From: CBDHDJ01 sp965261645 | GTDB taxonomy: Bacteria; Pseudomonadota; Alphaproteobacteria; SHVV01 | Direction: 5' to 3' | Length of the DNA: 64,000 bases | Assembly (NCBI GenBank): GCA_965261645.1 | Contig: CBDHDJ010000004.1 | Coordinates: forward strand, 1,612,001 to 1,676,000 | Shown here: positions 8,884-17,209 of the stretch, in pieces | Layout of the letters: each line of letters begins with the position of its first letter | Position numbering within the stretch: position 1 is the first letter of the stretch | Position numbers and translations under genes: made by a program | The notes under the pieces: model-generated | What the model was told of the DNA's origin: nothing | The model's database searches: none | The model's input: only the letters and a program-made list of their open reading frames with translations

Positions 8884-9690
8884 ATGAAACTCCGGGTTGG
8901 CTGCGAATTGCAGTACGAGTTTCCGCAACCGACCCCCGTCATACTGTTGCTGAATGTCCATTTCACACGCGTTTCCGACCTCGCGACTCCGGATCACATC
9001 GTGGTCAGCCCCTCGGTTCCCATCTCCGGCTACCGCGACGGCTTTGGCAATTGGTGCACTAGGTTTCTCGCCCCGACGGGCCGCATGCTCATCTCGGCCG
9101 ATGCCGTCGTAAGGGATATCGGCCGGCCCGATCCTGTGGTATCGGATGCCCGGCAAGTTAAGGTTGAAGAGCTTCCGGAGGAGGTTCTCGTCTTCCTACT
9201 GTCGAGCCGCTTCTGCGATAGCGACCGATTGCTGGACCTGGCGTGGACCTTATTCGGAGCGACCGAGCCTGGGTGGGAACGCGTCCAGGCGATTTGTGAT
9301 TTCGCGCATCAGCACATTACGTTTGGCTATGAGCACGCGCGCGTGACCAGGACGGCCTCCGAAGCGTATCAGGAGAGCTGCGGGGTGTGTCGCGACTACA
9401 CACACCTGGCAGTGGCGTTCTGCCGAGCGCTGAACATCCCCGCGCGCTACTGCACCGGGTATCTCAGTGAAGTGGGTACGCCGCCGCCTCATCCACCCGG
9501 CGATTTTGCGGCATGGTTCGAGGCTTACCTGGACGGTCAGTGGCATACGTTTGATGCGCGGAACAATGTTCCCCGCATCGGTAGGATCCTTATGGCACGT
9601 GGGCGGGACGCAGCGGATGTCGCGTTCGCAACCACGTTCGGCCCCAACACCCTTCAGAGTTTTCGCGTCTGGACGGATGTGAATGCCTGA
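8884..9690 (+). CDS. Second transglutaminase-like protein
   Basis: 268 residues; ATG 8884 begins the conserved N-terminal beta domain (MKLRVGCELQYEFPQPTPVI). Catalytic Cys is in ESCGVCRDYTHLAVAFCRAL; an Ala-Trp-Phe-Glu segment (FAAWFEAYLDGQWHTFDARN) supplies the usual Asp, but the common His-Ala-Trp is Phe-Ala-Ala-Trp here, so the canonical His position is not obvious. Related to the gene at 7238 in fold only. It lies beyond the cold-shock gene but probably belongs functionally to the ATP-grasp cassette. Confidence 0.8.
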   Translation: MKLRVGCELQYEFPQPTPVILLLNVHFTRVSDLATPDHIVVSPSVPISGYRDGFGNWCTRFLAPTGRMLISADAVVRDIGRPDPVVSDARQVKVEELPEEVLVFLLSSRFCDSDRLLDLAWTLFGATEPGWERVQAICDFAHQHITFGYEHARVTRTASEAYQESCGVCRDYTHLAVAFCRALNIPARYCTGYLSEVGTPPPHPPGDFAAWFEAYLDGQWHTFDARNNVPRIGRILMARGRDAADVAFATTFGPNTLQSFRVWTDVNA

Positions 9691-9797
9691 TCGGTTTGAA
9701 TGAAGCGCCTTTCCCGGAGAGGTTCGGTGATGGCACGGCTCATCAAGGACGGCAAAGGGTTACATCGCGACTCACTAGCCGAAATCGGAATTCACCG

Positions 9798-9908
9798 ATG
9801 ATCATCAAAGCCATACCAAGCGGGTATTTCTGGACGGTGGTTTTTGTCGTGCCTATCATCGCTGGCATGATTGCTTTGGCCGCCTCGGTTTTGACCCTGA
9901 AGGAATGA
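9798..9908 (+). CDS. Small single-span membrane protein (36 aa)
   Basis: ATG 9798 opens MIIKAIPSGYFWTVVFVVPI, followed by a hydrophobic run to LAASVLTLKE, giving one transmembrane helix covering most of the protein. The ribosome site is weak (GGAA). Too short for family assignment; a function is not proposed. Confidence 0.4.
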   Translation: MIIKAIPSGYFWTVVFVVPIIAGMIALAASVLTLKE

Positions 9909-10130
9909 CCTTCCCGAGACGTATGTCAGCTGTCCGAGGCTGAGGTTATCCAATCGATTTTGGCCCGTAATCAGCGGCCGGGAGTAGCGGGCAGTGTATG
10001 GCAGTTGGCCAACCCCTTTGGCCTGTTTCTCGCTGCGGGTGAGATCGTGTACGTGGGCGTCGCATCACCCTGCCGCCCCGCCGGAGTACGGACCTAATCA
10101 ATCAAAGGAATCAATAAAAGGAGCGAAGAC

Positions 10131-10364
10131 ATGACAGCAACGTGGAGCGAAGATGAGCGCCGAAGGGCTCAAGAGTGGCGCGTCAAGATGGACACGGACG
10201 CGGCCGGTGCCCGCAAGGAAATCGAAGAGGCTCGGGTCGCTGAGGCGGAGAAGACTCTTCGACTGCGCGCGCTACGCCTCGCCAAGGAGGCAACCGACAT
10301 ACAGGCCGGGGTGCTGGTGGCCGAGGACAAGAAAGTGGTTCCGCACCTCCAACCGGCCAGCTAA
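10131..10364 (+). CDS. Hypothetical charged helical protein (77 aa)
   Basis: ATG 10131 is preceded by a strong ribosome site (AAAAGGAGCG). The sequence is rich in Glu, Arg, Lys and Ala (RKEIEEARVAEAEKTLRLRA), predicting a long amphipathic helix or short coiled coil with no signal or membrane segment. Not recognised. The strong initiation signal argues that it is translated. Confidence 0.55.
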   Translation: MTATWSEDERRRAQEWRVKMDTDAAGARKEIEEARVAEAEKTLRLRALRLAKEATDIQAGVLVAEDKKVVPHLQPAS

Positions 10365-10366
10365 GC

Positions 10367-10479
10367 CAGATCGAAAGCGGGCAAACAGCTTGGATAGAAG
10401 AAACCCCGCGATCATCGAGGGCTGGATTCGTGAGCGTCCGGAGCAGTGGCTGTGGTTACACCGCCGTTGGCCGGACTGA
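10367..10479 (+). pseudogene. Remnant: C-terminal tail of a lipid A lauroyl acyltransferase (LpxL/HtrB-like)
   Basis: The frame ending at TGA 10477-10479 reads IIEGWIRERPEQWLWLHRRW at its end, the characteristic C-terminus of LpxL/HtrB acyltransferases. No catalytic HX4D block or other part of the enzyme precedes it, and the upstream sequence belongs to another gene. It is most likely the leftover 3' end of a deleted gene. Confidence 0.55.
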
Positions 10480-10578
10480 AGCGGACCGCGTTCGGCCGCG
10501 CCTTCTCCGGAGGTAGCGCAAGATGCATCGTGGGCACACTGTGAATCGCGTCGGGGGACTGACCCCCAGAGACCTCTT

Positions 10579-11952
10579 ATGAAACGCCTTGTCGTGGTTT
10601 CAAATCGTGTCGCGCCGATTGGTAAGGAAGCCAGTGCTGGCGGCCTCGCGGTCGGCCTCAAAGTGGCGCTGCAAGCAAAGGGTGGTTTGTGGTTCGGTTG
10701 GAGTGGCGCTGTGGCAGATGAACCCAGCGAGGTACAGCGAACCGATGCCGACGGGATCAGTTATGCCACCATAGATCTCAGTACCGAGGACTTTGACGAA
10801 TATTACGGTGGATACGCCAATCGCACCTTGTGGCCGATGTTCCACTACCGCGTCGACCTCGCGGTGTTCGATCGCCGCTACTACCAAGGCTACCAACGGG
10901 TCAATGCGTTGTTCGCCCGACATCTCAGACCGCTCCTCGCGCCCAGTGATGTGGTCTGGGTGCATGATTATCACTTGATCCCGCTCGGCGAAGAGCTGCG
11001 TGCTCTCGGCTCAGGCGCGCAGCTCGGCTTTTTCCTGCACACGCCTTTTCCGGTGCCCGAGGTGCTGACCACGCTCTTTAACCACAAGCGTCTTGTGCGT
11101 CATCTGCTCGCCTATGACCTGGTCGGATTCCAAACGAGCGACGATCTCAACGCCTTCGAAGAGCATGTCCAGGACGAGTTGGGCGGGCACGTCGGTGAGG
11201 GCGCCGTCGAAGCCTATGGGCGGCGGGTGCAGACGGGTGTTTTTCCAATCGGCATCGACTGCACCGATTTCGCCGATCTCGCCGTCTCTCGGGGTGCCCA
11301 ACGGGTGGCGGAACGGGTGCGCCGTAGCCTGGCGCGATCGCAGGACATGATCGTCGGCGTGGACCGCCTCGACTACAGCAAGGGCCTGCCCGAGAAGCTC
11401 ATCGCCGTTGGCAAATTGCTCGAGACCTATCCTGAGAACCGCGGGCGCGTCATGTTTTTGCAGATAGCGACACCCTCGCGGGGCGATGTTCCGGAATATG
11501 GCGATATTCGCCAGCAGTTGGATGAGGTTTCGGGTCGCATCAACGGGCGGTTTGGCGAACTCGATTGGGTGCCGATCCGCTACGTGAACAGATCGTACAG
11601 CCGCTTGACCCTGGCGGCGTTGTTCCGCACCAGCGCGATGGCCCTCGTGACGCCGCTCCGCGATGGCATGAACTTGGTGGCCAAAGAGTACGTGGCCGCT
11701 CAAGATGCGGACGATCCGGGCGTCCTCGTGTTATCCCGCTTCGCCGGTGCGGCTCGACAATTGTCGGGGGCCTTGATCGTCAATCCCTTCGACGCGAAGG
11801 ACGTGGCCGATGCCATGCAGAAAGGATTGACCATGTCGCTTTCCGAGCGCCGTGATCGCTGGTCAGGCATGATTGAAGGGCTGCGTCGCGATGACATTTA
11901 CGCTTGGCAAAAGCGTTTCCTCACATCGCTCGAGCTCGCCGCTGGCATCTAG
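10579..11952 (+). CDS. otsA: Trehalose-6-phosphate synthase
   Basis: 457 residues, the normal length of bacterial OtsA. This GT20 retaining glucosyltransferase joins UDP-glucose and glucose-6-phosphate. Visible motifs: NRVAPIGKEASAGGLAVGL (N-terminal loop), VWVHDYHLIPLGEELR, FLHTPFPVPE, VDRLDYSKGLPEKL, and the nucleotide-sugar site TPLRDGMNLVAKEY. No otsB phosphatase is next to it, so dephosphorylation must be encoded elsewhere. Trehalose made here would serve as a stress solute. No clear ribosome site precedes ATG 10579. Confidence 0.95.
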   Translation: MKRLVVVSNRVAPIGKEASAGGLAVGLKVALQAKGGLWFGWSGAVADEPSEVQRTDADGISYATIDLSTEDFDEYYGGYANRTLWPMFHYRVDLAVFDRRYYQGYQRVNALFARHLRPLLAPSDVVWVHDYHLIPLGEELRALGSGAQLGFFLHTPFPVPEVLTTLFNHKRLVRHLLAYDLVGFQTSDDLNAFEEHVQDELGGHVGEGAVEAYGRRVQTGVFPIGIDCTDFADLAVSRGAQRVAERVRRSLARSQDMIVGVDRLDYSKGLPEKLIAVGKLLETYPENRGRVMFLQIATPSRGDVPEYGDIRQQLDEVSGRINGRFGELDWVPIRYVNRSYSRLTLAALFRTSAMALVTPLRDGMNLVAKEYVAAQDADDPGVLVLSRFAGAARQLSGALIVNPFDAKDVADAMQKGLTMSLSERRDRWSGMIEGLRRDDIYAWQKRFLTSLELAAGI

Positions 11953-12359
11953 GTCTTGTCGAGCACTCATAACCCTTGACAGCTCTTGCGCATTCCATCC
12001 GAAGTCCGCATTTGGCTAATTCCGGTCATCGGGGTGGGGAGCGAATTACGACCGCTTTCTGGTAAACAGCAGACAATCAGCGGCGCGAGGTCCGCTTCGC
12101 TACACATATGGGTATGCAGAAAACCCCGATGCGCTAGGCGCCCTTTAACAGGAGTTTTCTGCCGAAATTTATGGGAATTATATCCCTAACTATGCAGGAC
12201 GGTGTGGAGCCGCGCGCTGCAACGGTCAGGACTCGCGCACACTCTCGAAAGGCACTACGCTCTGTCATGCTGCCCGTCTTCACTCATTGCCTCTATCTCC
12301 GTTTATGGTTTACGTTAGTTGCAGCGATATGAAAGGATCTAGGCATGCAGCGCGCGAAG
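11953..12359. other. Intergenic region between otsA and the ClpP-like gene (convergent)
   Basis: No supported gene. Contains acgaccgctttctggt near 12045, resembling a word near 4525. The two flanking genes converge here, but no clear T-tailed terminator hairpin was seen. Confidence 0.35.
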
Positions 12360-12914
12360 CTAGATTTGAACAATTTCGTTCCCCTTTGGGAGAGAAAATT
12401 CGACAACCTCGTGAGCGAGACCGAATTCGACCGCCTGCTCCGACGTGATATAGACCTCCCTGAAACGTCGGTCATTCAAGACCGTATCGGGAATACATGC
12501 GCGCTCGCGCAAGATATCTTCAGTGCGCTGATCGTCCGCCAAAGCCGCAGTCAGAGATGACTGAAGTTGTTCCGCCCGCATACTGGCCTGTGCCGGCATT
12601 TCTGTGGGATGGATCATGAACACCCCATGTTTCGAGCAATACCTACATTTTGCACCTATGTAAAACGCTGCTGCGATAGACATGACGGTGCCGGTATTGT
12701 GGATAATAATCTCTGCTGGCAAGCCCATGATGTGGTTGTAAAGGAAAACTCCGTCCGCGACATAGCCGCCGGTTGAACTTAAGCAGAGATAGATTTGATC
12801 ACATCCATTATTGACGGCGATATTGAAAGCGGCGGCTATTCGCGTTGCTGACGCTGGTTCGATAAGGCCAGTGAATCCGTAATAGGCCGTCTTCTTTCCC
12901 GCAAGATCAGGCAT
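12360..12914 (-). CDS. ClpP-like serine protease
   Basis: 184 residues. ClpP/crotonase fold with IYLCLSSTGGYVADGVFLYN, nucleophile Ser79 in NTGTVMSIAAAFYIGAK, His102 in GVFMIHPTEMPA and a C-terminal YITSEQAVEFGLAHEVVEF block like that of ClpP. The Ser-His spacing is two residues shorter than in classical ClpP and no ClpX or ClpA gene is adjacent, so it is a divergent ClpP-family member that may work alone or with a distant ATPase. It may be intracellular; no signal peptide is seen. Confidence 0.75.
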   Translation of the reverse strand: MPDLAGKKTAYYGFTGLIEPASATRIAAAFNIAVNNGCDQIYLCLSSTGGYVADGVFLYNHIMGLPAEIIIHNTGTVMSIAAAFYIGAKCRYCSKHGVFMIHPTEMPAQASMRAEQLQSSLTAALADDQRTEDILRERACIPDTVLNDRRFREVYITSEQAVEFGLAHEVVEFSLPKGNEIVQI

Positions 12915-12960
12915 CTACTAAATTCCGATTCGGATTACCATGCGGAGACCGCTAGTCGGT

Positions 12961-13134
12961 CTAGGGCTCTTCGCCCTTCGGCTTCTTCAGCGGCGGTCGC
13001 CGGAACAGCGCCTGGGCGATCTCCTCAGGCTCCGCGTCGATGGGCGGGAGGGTGACGTTGATGGGGGTTCTTTCCACCGGCTCCTCTGACGAGTCGCGCG
13101 GCTTCGAGGCAGGTTTCTTGATGTCTTTTCTCAT
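12961..13134 (-). CDS. Small conserved-looking hypothetical protein (57 aa)
   Basis: ATG 13134 to TAG 12961-12963 encodes a Lys/Arg-Pro-rich start (MRKDIKKPASKP) and then INVTLPPIDAEPEEIAQALF and a basic tail FRRPPLKKPKGEEP. The LPPIDAxPEEIAxALF pattern followed by proline-lysine recalls small orphan proteins common in alphaproteobacteria. No structural domain and no clear ribosome site. Same strand as and upstream of the ClpP-like gene, with 46 bp between them, so the two may be co-transcribed. Confidence 0.5.
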   Translation of the reverse strand: MRKDIKKPASKPRDSSEEPVERTPINVTLPPIDAEPEEIAQALFRRPPLKKPKGEEP

Positions 13135-13395
13135 GGGGTTGCGCCCGGCATGGGGATCGCCTATGTACAGACAGTTGGTGACCGTAAGGCCACCGAGAAT
13201 TCCGAACGATCCGTCTCCAACGCTGGCAGGCTGGGAAACGGTAAGCGCCTTTGTAACTTAGCAGGGGTGCTTTGCCATGGTCAACTCTGATCCTTGTGAG
13301 AGCGGCGGTGACAAATTAGTCCACGGAAGCGGCGGGATTTCCCAGCCGCGGGCGGAGTAAAACTCTGCCACCTGTAGCCTTCGATCTTTTTTGAG

Positions 13396-14910
13396 ATGGA
13401 AGGCGGGAGGATGTACACCGTGGACCTATATCTGCGCGTTCGGCTGGCCTGCCATGTTGATGGTCTGAGCCAGCGAGAGGCGGCAAGTCGGTTTGGCATT
13501 GCGCGCGAGACGGTGAGGAAGATGCTGCGGCATTCGGAACCGCCGGGATATCGGCGACGCCAGCCACCGAAACGCCCGAAACTGGCCCCCTTCACGGATA
13601 TCATCGACCGTATTCTGGAGGAGGACCGAACGGTTCACCGTAAGCAGCACCACACGGCGAAGCGTATATTCGAGCGCCTTCGCGACGAACATGGCTTTAC
13701 GGGCAAAGAGACCATCGTGAAGGATTACGTTCGGGAACGGCGCCTTCGTCGGCGTGAGATGTTTGTGCCGTTGTCACATCCTCCGGGCCATGCTCAAGCG
13801 GACTTTGGCGAGGCGGATGCGATCATCGCCGGCGTCAAGTATCGGGCGCATTTTTTCGTCATGACACTTCCCCACAGCGATGCCTGCTTCGTTGCGGCCT
13901 ACCCGGCGGCGACGACGGAGGCCTGGCTGGACGGGCACAACAGAGCCTTTGTTTTTTTCGGCGGCGTTCCCCAATCGATTCTTTACGACAACGACAAGTG
14001 TCTGGTGTCGCGCATCTTGTCAGATGGCACGCGGCAACGAACGCGGCCGTTCAGCGGGCTGCAGTCCCATTACCTCTTCGAGGACCGCTACGGCCGTCCC
14101 GGCAAGGGTAACGACAAAGGCAATGTGGAGGGGGTGGTCGGCTATGCCCGGCGGAACTTCATGACGCCGCTTCCCCGGTTCGCGAGCTGGGACGCCTTCA
14201 ATGGCCACCTGGAAGAGCAATGCCGCAACCGGCAAGGCAACGTCCTGCGCGGCCACCGCGAGAGCATCGGCGAACGGTTTGTGCGTGACCGCGAAGCGTT
14301 GAAGAGGCCACTGCCGGCACCGTTCGACGCGTGCGACAAGCAGGGCACGCGGGTCAACTCGCTGTCCCTGGTGCGCTACCGGACGAATGACTATTCCGTG
14401 CCCGTCGCCTACGGCCATCAGGAAGTCTGGATCCGTGGCTATGTCCACGAGGTGGTTATCGGTTGCGGCGCCGGGATCATTGCCCGACACCCCCGTTCCT
14501 ACGACCGGGAAGATATGGTCTTCGATCCGATCCACTACCTGCCTTTGCTGGAGCACAAGATCGGCGCCCTGGATCAGGCCGCGCCGCTAGCCGGATGGGA
14601 ACTGCCTGATGCCTTCCCAACCCTGCGCCGTCTCCTGGAGGCGCGCATGGGCAAGGCCGGCAAGCGGGAATACGTCCAGGTCCTTCGGCTTCTGGAGACC
14701 TTCGATCTCGAGGTGCTTCACGGCGCGGTGAAGGACGCCCTGCGCCTGGGTGCGATCGGCTACGACGCCGTCAAACACCTTGTGCTGTGCCGTATCGAGC
14801 GACGCCCGCCCAAACTCGACCTGGATATCTATCCCTACCTGCCTCGGGCCAACGTGGCGACCACGGCCGCCGCCAGTTATATGAGCTTGTTGGGTGGAGG
14901 CGCGTCATGA
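13396..14910 (+). CDS. istA: IS21 transposase IstA
   Basis: 504 residues from ATG 13396 (ATG 13411 is an alternative, but a purine-rich tract abuts it too closely). An N-terminal helix-turn-helix (LSQREAASRFGIARETVRKM) is followed by a DDE integrase core with HAQADFGEADAIIAGVKYRA (first Asp), SILYDNDKCLVSRI (second Asp) and GNDKGNVEGVVGYARR (Glu), then a C-terminal beta domain. Complete and without frameshift. Its stop overlaps the istB start. Confidence 0.93.
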   Translation: MEGGRMYTVDLYLRVRLACHVDGLSQREAASRFGIARETVRKMLRHSEPPGYRRRQPPKRPKLAPFTDIIDRILEEDRTVHRKQHHTAKRIFERLRDEHGFTGKETIVKDYVRERRLRRREMFVPLSHPPGHAQADFGEADAIIAGVKYRAHFFVMTLPHSDACFVAAYPAATTEAWLDGHNRAFVFFGGVPQSILYDNDKCLVSRILSDGTRQRTRPFSGLQSHYLFEDRYGRPGKGNDKGNVEGVVGYARRNFMTPLPRFASWDAFNGHLEEQCRNRQGNVLRGHRESIGERFVRDREALKRPLPAPFDACDKQGTRVNSLSLVRYRTNDYSVPVAYGHQEVWIRGYVHEVVIGCGAGIIARHPRSYDREDMVFDPIHYLPLLEHKIGALDQAAPLAGWELPDAFPTLRRLLEARMGKAGKREYVQVLRLLETFDLEVLHGAVKDALRLGAIGYDAVKHLVLCRIERRPPKLDLDIYPYLPRANVATTAAASYMSLLGGGAS

Positions 14911-15677
14911 CCGATACGCCGCAAGTGTTGCTGGCCCATCACCTCAAGACCCTGAAACTGCCGACGTTCCTGCGCGAATACGACAAGCTGGCCCGCCAAT
15001 GCGCCACCGAGGGCGCCGACCATGTGCGGTATCTTGTCCGTCTGACCGAGTTGGAACTGATCGACCGTGAGCGCCGCATGGTCGAGCGGCGGATCAGACA
15101 GGCCAGGTTCCCCGCCGTCAAAAGCCTCGACAGCTTCGACTTCAAGGCCATCGCATCGCTCAACAAGATGCTGGTTCTGGAGTTGGCGCGATGCGAATAC
15201 GTCGAGCGTCGTGAGAATATCATCGCGCTCGGCAACAGCGGAACCGGCAAGACCCATATCGCCCTCGGTCTCGGTCTGGCGGCCTGCCAAAAGGGGCTCT
15301 CCGTCGGCTTCCTCACGGCCGCTGCCCTGGTTCATGAACTGATGGAGGCCAGGGATGAAAAACGCCTGTTGCGCCTGCAGAAGCAACTGGCAAAGTATCA
15401 CCTTCTGATCATCGACGAACTCGGCTTCGTGCCGCTCTCGAAGACCGGCGCCGAGCTGCTGTTCGAAGTCTTCAGCCAGCGCTACGAGCGGGGCTCGATC
15501 CTGGTGACCTCCAACTTGCCGTTCGATGAGTGGACGGAGATATTCGGCTCGGAACGCCTGACCGGGGCTTTGCTGGACCGCCTCACCCACCATGTCCATA
15601 TCCTGGAAATGAACGGCGAGAGCTATCGTCTCAACCAAAGCCAAAAACGGCGGAAATTCCCCAAAATACCTGCTTAA
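14907..15677 (+). CDS. istB: IS21 helper ATPase IstB
   Basis: 256 residues; ATG 14907 overlaps the istA stop as ATGA, a standard coupling. AAA+ ATPase related to DnaC: Walker A GNSGTGKTHIALGLGLAA, Walker B LLIIDELGFVPLSKTGAELL and sensor segment RGSILVTSNLPFDEW. It assembles on target DNA and stimulates IstA. Intact. Confidence 0.94.
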   Translation: MTDTPQVLLAHHLKTLKLPTFLREYDKLARQCATEGADHVRYLVRLTELELIDRERRMVERRIRQARFPAVKSLDSFDFKAIASLNKMLVLELARCEYVERRENIIALGNSGTGKTHIALGLGLAACQKGLSVGFLTAAALVHELMEARDEKRLLRLQKQLAKYHLLIIDELGFVPLSKTGAELLFEVFSQRYERGSILVTSNLPFDEWTEIFGSERLTGALLDRLTHHVHILEMNGESYRLNQSQKRRKFPKIPA

Positions 15678-15798
15678 CCGCCGGTGCAATGGTTGACCCG
15701 GTGGGTCCACAGGAACCTCCCAACACCGCGTACCGCATAACGTTAAGTGGACTAGTTTTACTCCGCCCGGGTGGACTAATTTTGCTCCGCCGTTGACA

Positions 15799-15887
15799 CG
15801 AACCTGGCCGGGCGTCGACTGTCGCACGTAGACGCAGGCCGCACGCGCCAGATGGCCGGCAGTGATTCTTGTTCCGTCACCCGTCAT
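15799..15887 (-). pseudogene. Serine recombinase N-terminus, cut off by IS21
   Basis: From ATG 15887 the minus strand reads ITAGHLARAACVYVRQSTPG, the start of large serine recombinases (catalytic Ser in VYVRQST). About 30 codons later the frame runs into the right end of the IS21 element. No continuation is found on the far side at 13294, so the remainder was lost or moved. Two small genes that usually travel with such recombinases lie just upstream. Confidence 0.65.
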
Positions 15888-16065
15888 GGCTGGCTCCCAC
15901 GATCGTGCGGCTGTTTGACGCCCCGGCCGCGGTTGCCATTGCCGCCGCCAGGGTCATCGAAAGAAGCGGGATCAACACCTCCCGTCGCTCGCCGGTCAGC
16001 AGGGCCGACGGGTGTTCCAGAGGAAACAGTTCTCCTTGAGGAGCCTTGCGAGGTCTTTGGTTCAT
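15877..16065 (-). CDS. Small protein upstream of a serine recombinase (62 aa)
   Basis: ATG 16065 opens MNQRPRKAPQGELFPLEHPS and the protein ends TIVGASHDG, with its stop overlapping the recombinase start. The position between a DUF5372-like gene and a large serine recombinase matches a recurring three-gene arrangement on mobile DNA. Function unknown; it shares about 180 bp with the longer frame at 15884-16330, so only one of the two is likely translated in full. Confidence 0.45.
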   Translation of the reverse strand: MNQRPRKAPQGELFPLEHPSALLTGERREVLIPLLSMTLAAAMATAAGASNSRTIVGASHDG

Positions 16066-16330
16066 CACGTTCTCCTGTGCGCGTTTCGTCGCGCGCAAGA
16101 AGAAGCGGTGCGATGAGATCCCGCAAATCGGAAAGCGCCCGCAGGGAGATCCTGGGGAGTTCGCGAACCTCGAGCAGGGCGGCATCCGGTCGGGTCATCC
16201 ACTCAGGAAGATGCAACTGGGTTCGGTCCGGATGCCGAACAATCAGTATCGTCTGTCCACGTGCTCTTCGACGTCCAAGGCATGCCACGCGGCAACCCGA
16301 CAGCGGATGGAAGCGGTAATGAACCGTCAC
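15884..16330 (-). CDS. DUF5372-like small protein of a recombinase locus
   Basis: A GTG at 16330 opens VTVHYRFHPLSGCRVACLGR, followed by TQLHLPEWMTRPDAALLEVR, a His-Pro/Trp-Met-Thr pattern like DUF5372 proteins found beside serine recombinases. The similarity ends near LRALSDLRDLIAPLL; the remaining 60 residues overlap the next gene in another frame and are unlike the family, so the natural stop may have been lost. The 5' side abuts a truncated IS110. Confidence 0.45.
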   Translation of the reverse strand: MTVHYRFHPLSGCRVACLGRRRARGQTILIVRHPDRTQLHLPEWMTRPDAALLEVRELPRISLRALSDLRDLIAPLLLARDETRTGERDEPKTSQGSSRRTVSSGTPVGPADRRATGGVDPASFDDPGGGNGNRGRGVKQPHDRGSQP

Positions 16331-16368
16331 CGCGTCATGAAAACGGGCAGTGTGTGACCGTTTTGGTG

Positions 16369-17145
16369 AAGCGGCAGAAGAACGACGCGGCGGACGCGGA
16401 GGCGATCTGCGAAGCGGCGCAGCGCCCGACCATGCGCTTTGTGGCGGTGAAGGGGGAAGAGCAACAGGCAAGGGCGATGCTGTTCCACACGCGCGATCTT
16501 CTGGTGCGCCAGCGCACGCAGACGATCAACGCGCTACGTGGCCACCTGGCAGAGTTCGGCGTCGTTGCTCCGCAGGGTGTGGCTCATGTCGGTCGGCTGG
16601 CATTGGCGCTTGAGGATCCGGGTTCGGGACTACCGGGAGCGGTCCGCGCGATGGGTGGCGTTCTGCTCGGTCAGATCGCTGACCTCGATTCGAAGATCGA
16701 CGGATTGGAAAAGGAGCTCCGCGCTTGCGCGCGTCAGGACGAGCAGGCGGCACGGCTGATGACGATACCGGGGATTGGGCCGATCAGCGCGATGGCGCTC
16801 CAGGCCTTCGCGCCGCCGATGGAGAGCTTTCGGCGCGGCCGCGACTTCTCTGCCTGGCTGGGCCTCGTGCCGCGACAGCACACGACCGGCGGCAAGCCAA
16901 GGCTGGGCAGGATATCGAAGATGGGCCAACGCGATCTGAGGCGCCTCTTGATCATCGGCGCCATGGCTGTCGTCAGCTCGGCGGTTCGTCGCGGCGAAAC
17001 GAACGACCCCTGGCTGGCCAGGATGCTGGCGCGCAAGCCGCGAATGCTTGTCGCGGTGGCGCTGGCCAACAAGATGGCGCGCATCGTCTGGGCGCTCATG
17101 ACACGCAAGGAGACCTACCGAGGTTTCGCGCCGGCTGCTGCCTGA
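16369..17145 (+). pseudogene. IS110-type transposase, 5' truncated copy
   Basis: The frame is closely related to the complete transposase at 17295 from its residue 84 onward (VKRQKNDAADAEAICEAAQR to WALMTRKETYRGFAPAAA). The N-terminal third with the first RuvC-like Asp is missing; upstream sequence belongs to the recombinase locus. Homology with the intact copy continues about 60 bp past the stop (gtcggaggac, gtaagggcaaa), so it is the 3' part of a related element. Confidence 0.75.
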
Positions 17146-17209
17146 CACGGCGGCAGCCTCGCGGAATGACGTCGGGGGTGTGAGCAGGTCGGAGGACGAG
17201 TAAGGGCAA

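Larger units (their letters stand above)
13295..15798 (+). mobile_element. IS21-type insertion sequence, copy 1 (about 2.5 kb, apparently intact)
   Basis: Related multi-part ends: caaattagtccac near 13308 and gggcggagtaaaact near 13363 on the left, matched in inverse orientation by agttttactccgcccgggt and ggactaattttgctccgccg at 15753-15793 on the right. It carries istA and istB overlapping by ATGA. The right end lies inside a serine-recombinase gene. The exact outer bases are inferred. Confidence 0.8.

Noticed and set aside
14877..15887. 336-codon minus-strand open frame
   Set aside because: Only its first 30 codons (serine recombinase start) are meaningful; the rest is antisense to istB and continues through the IS21 end.
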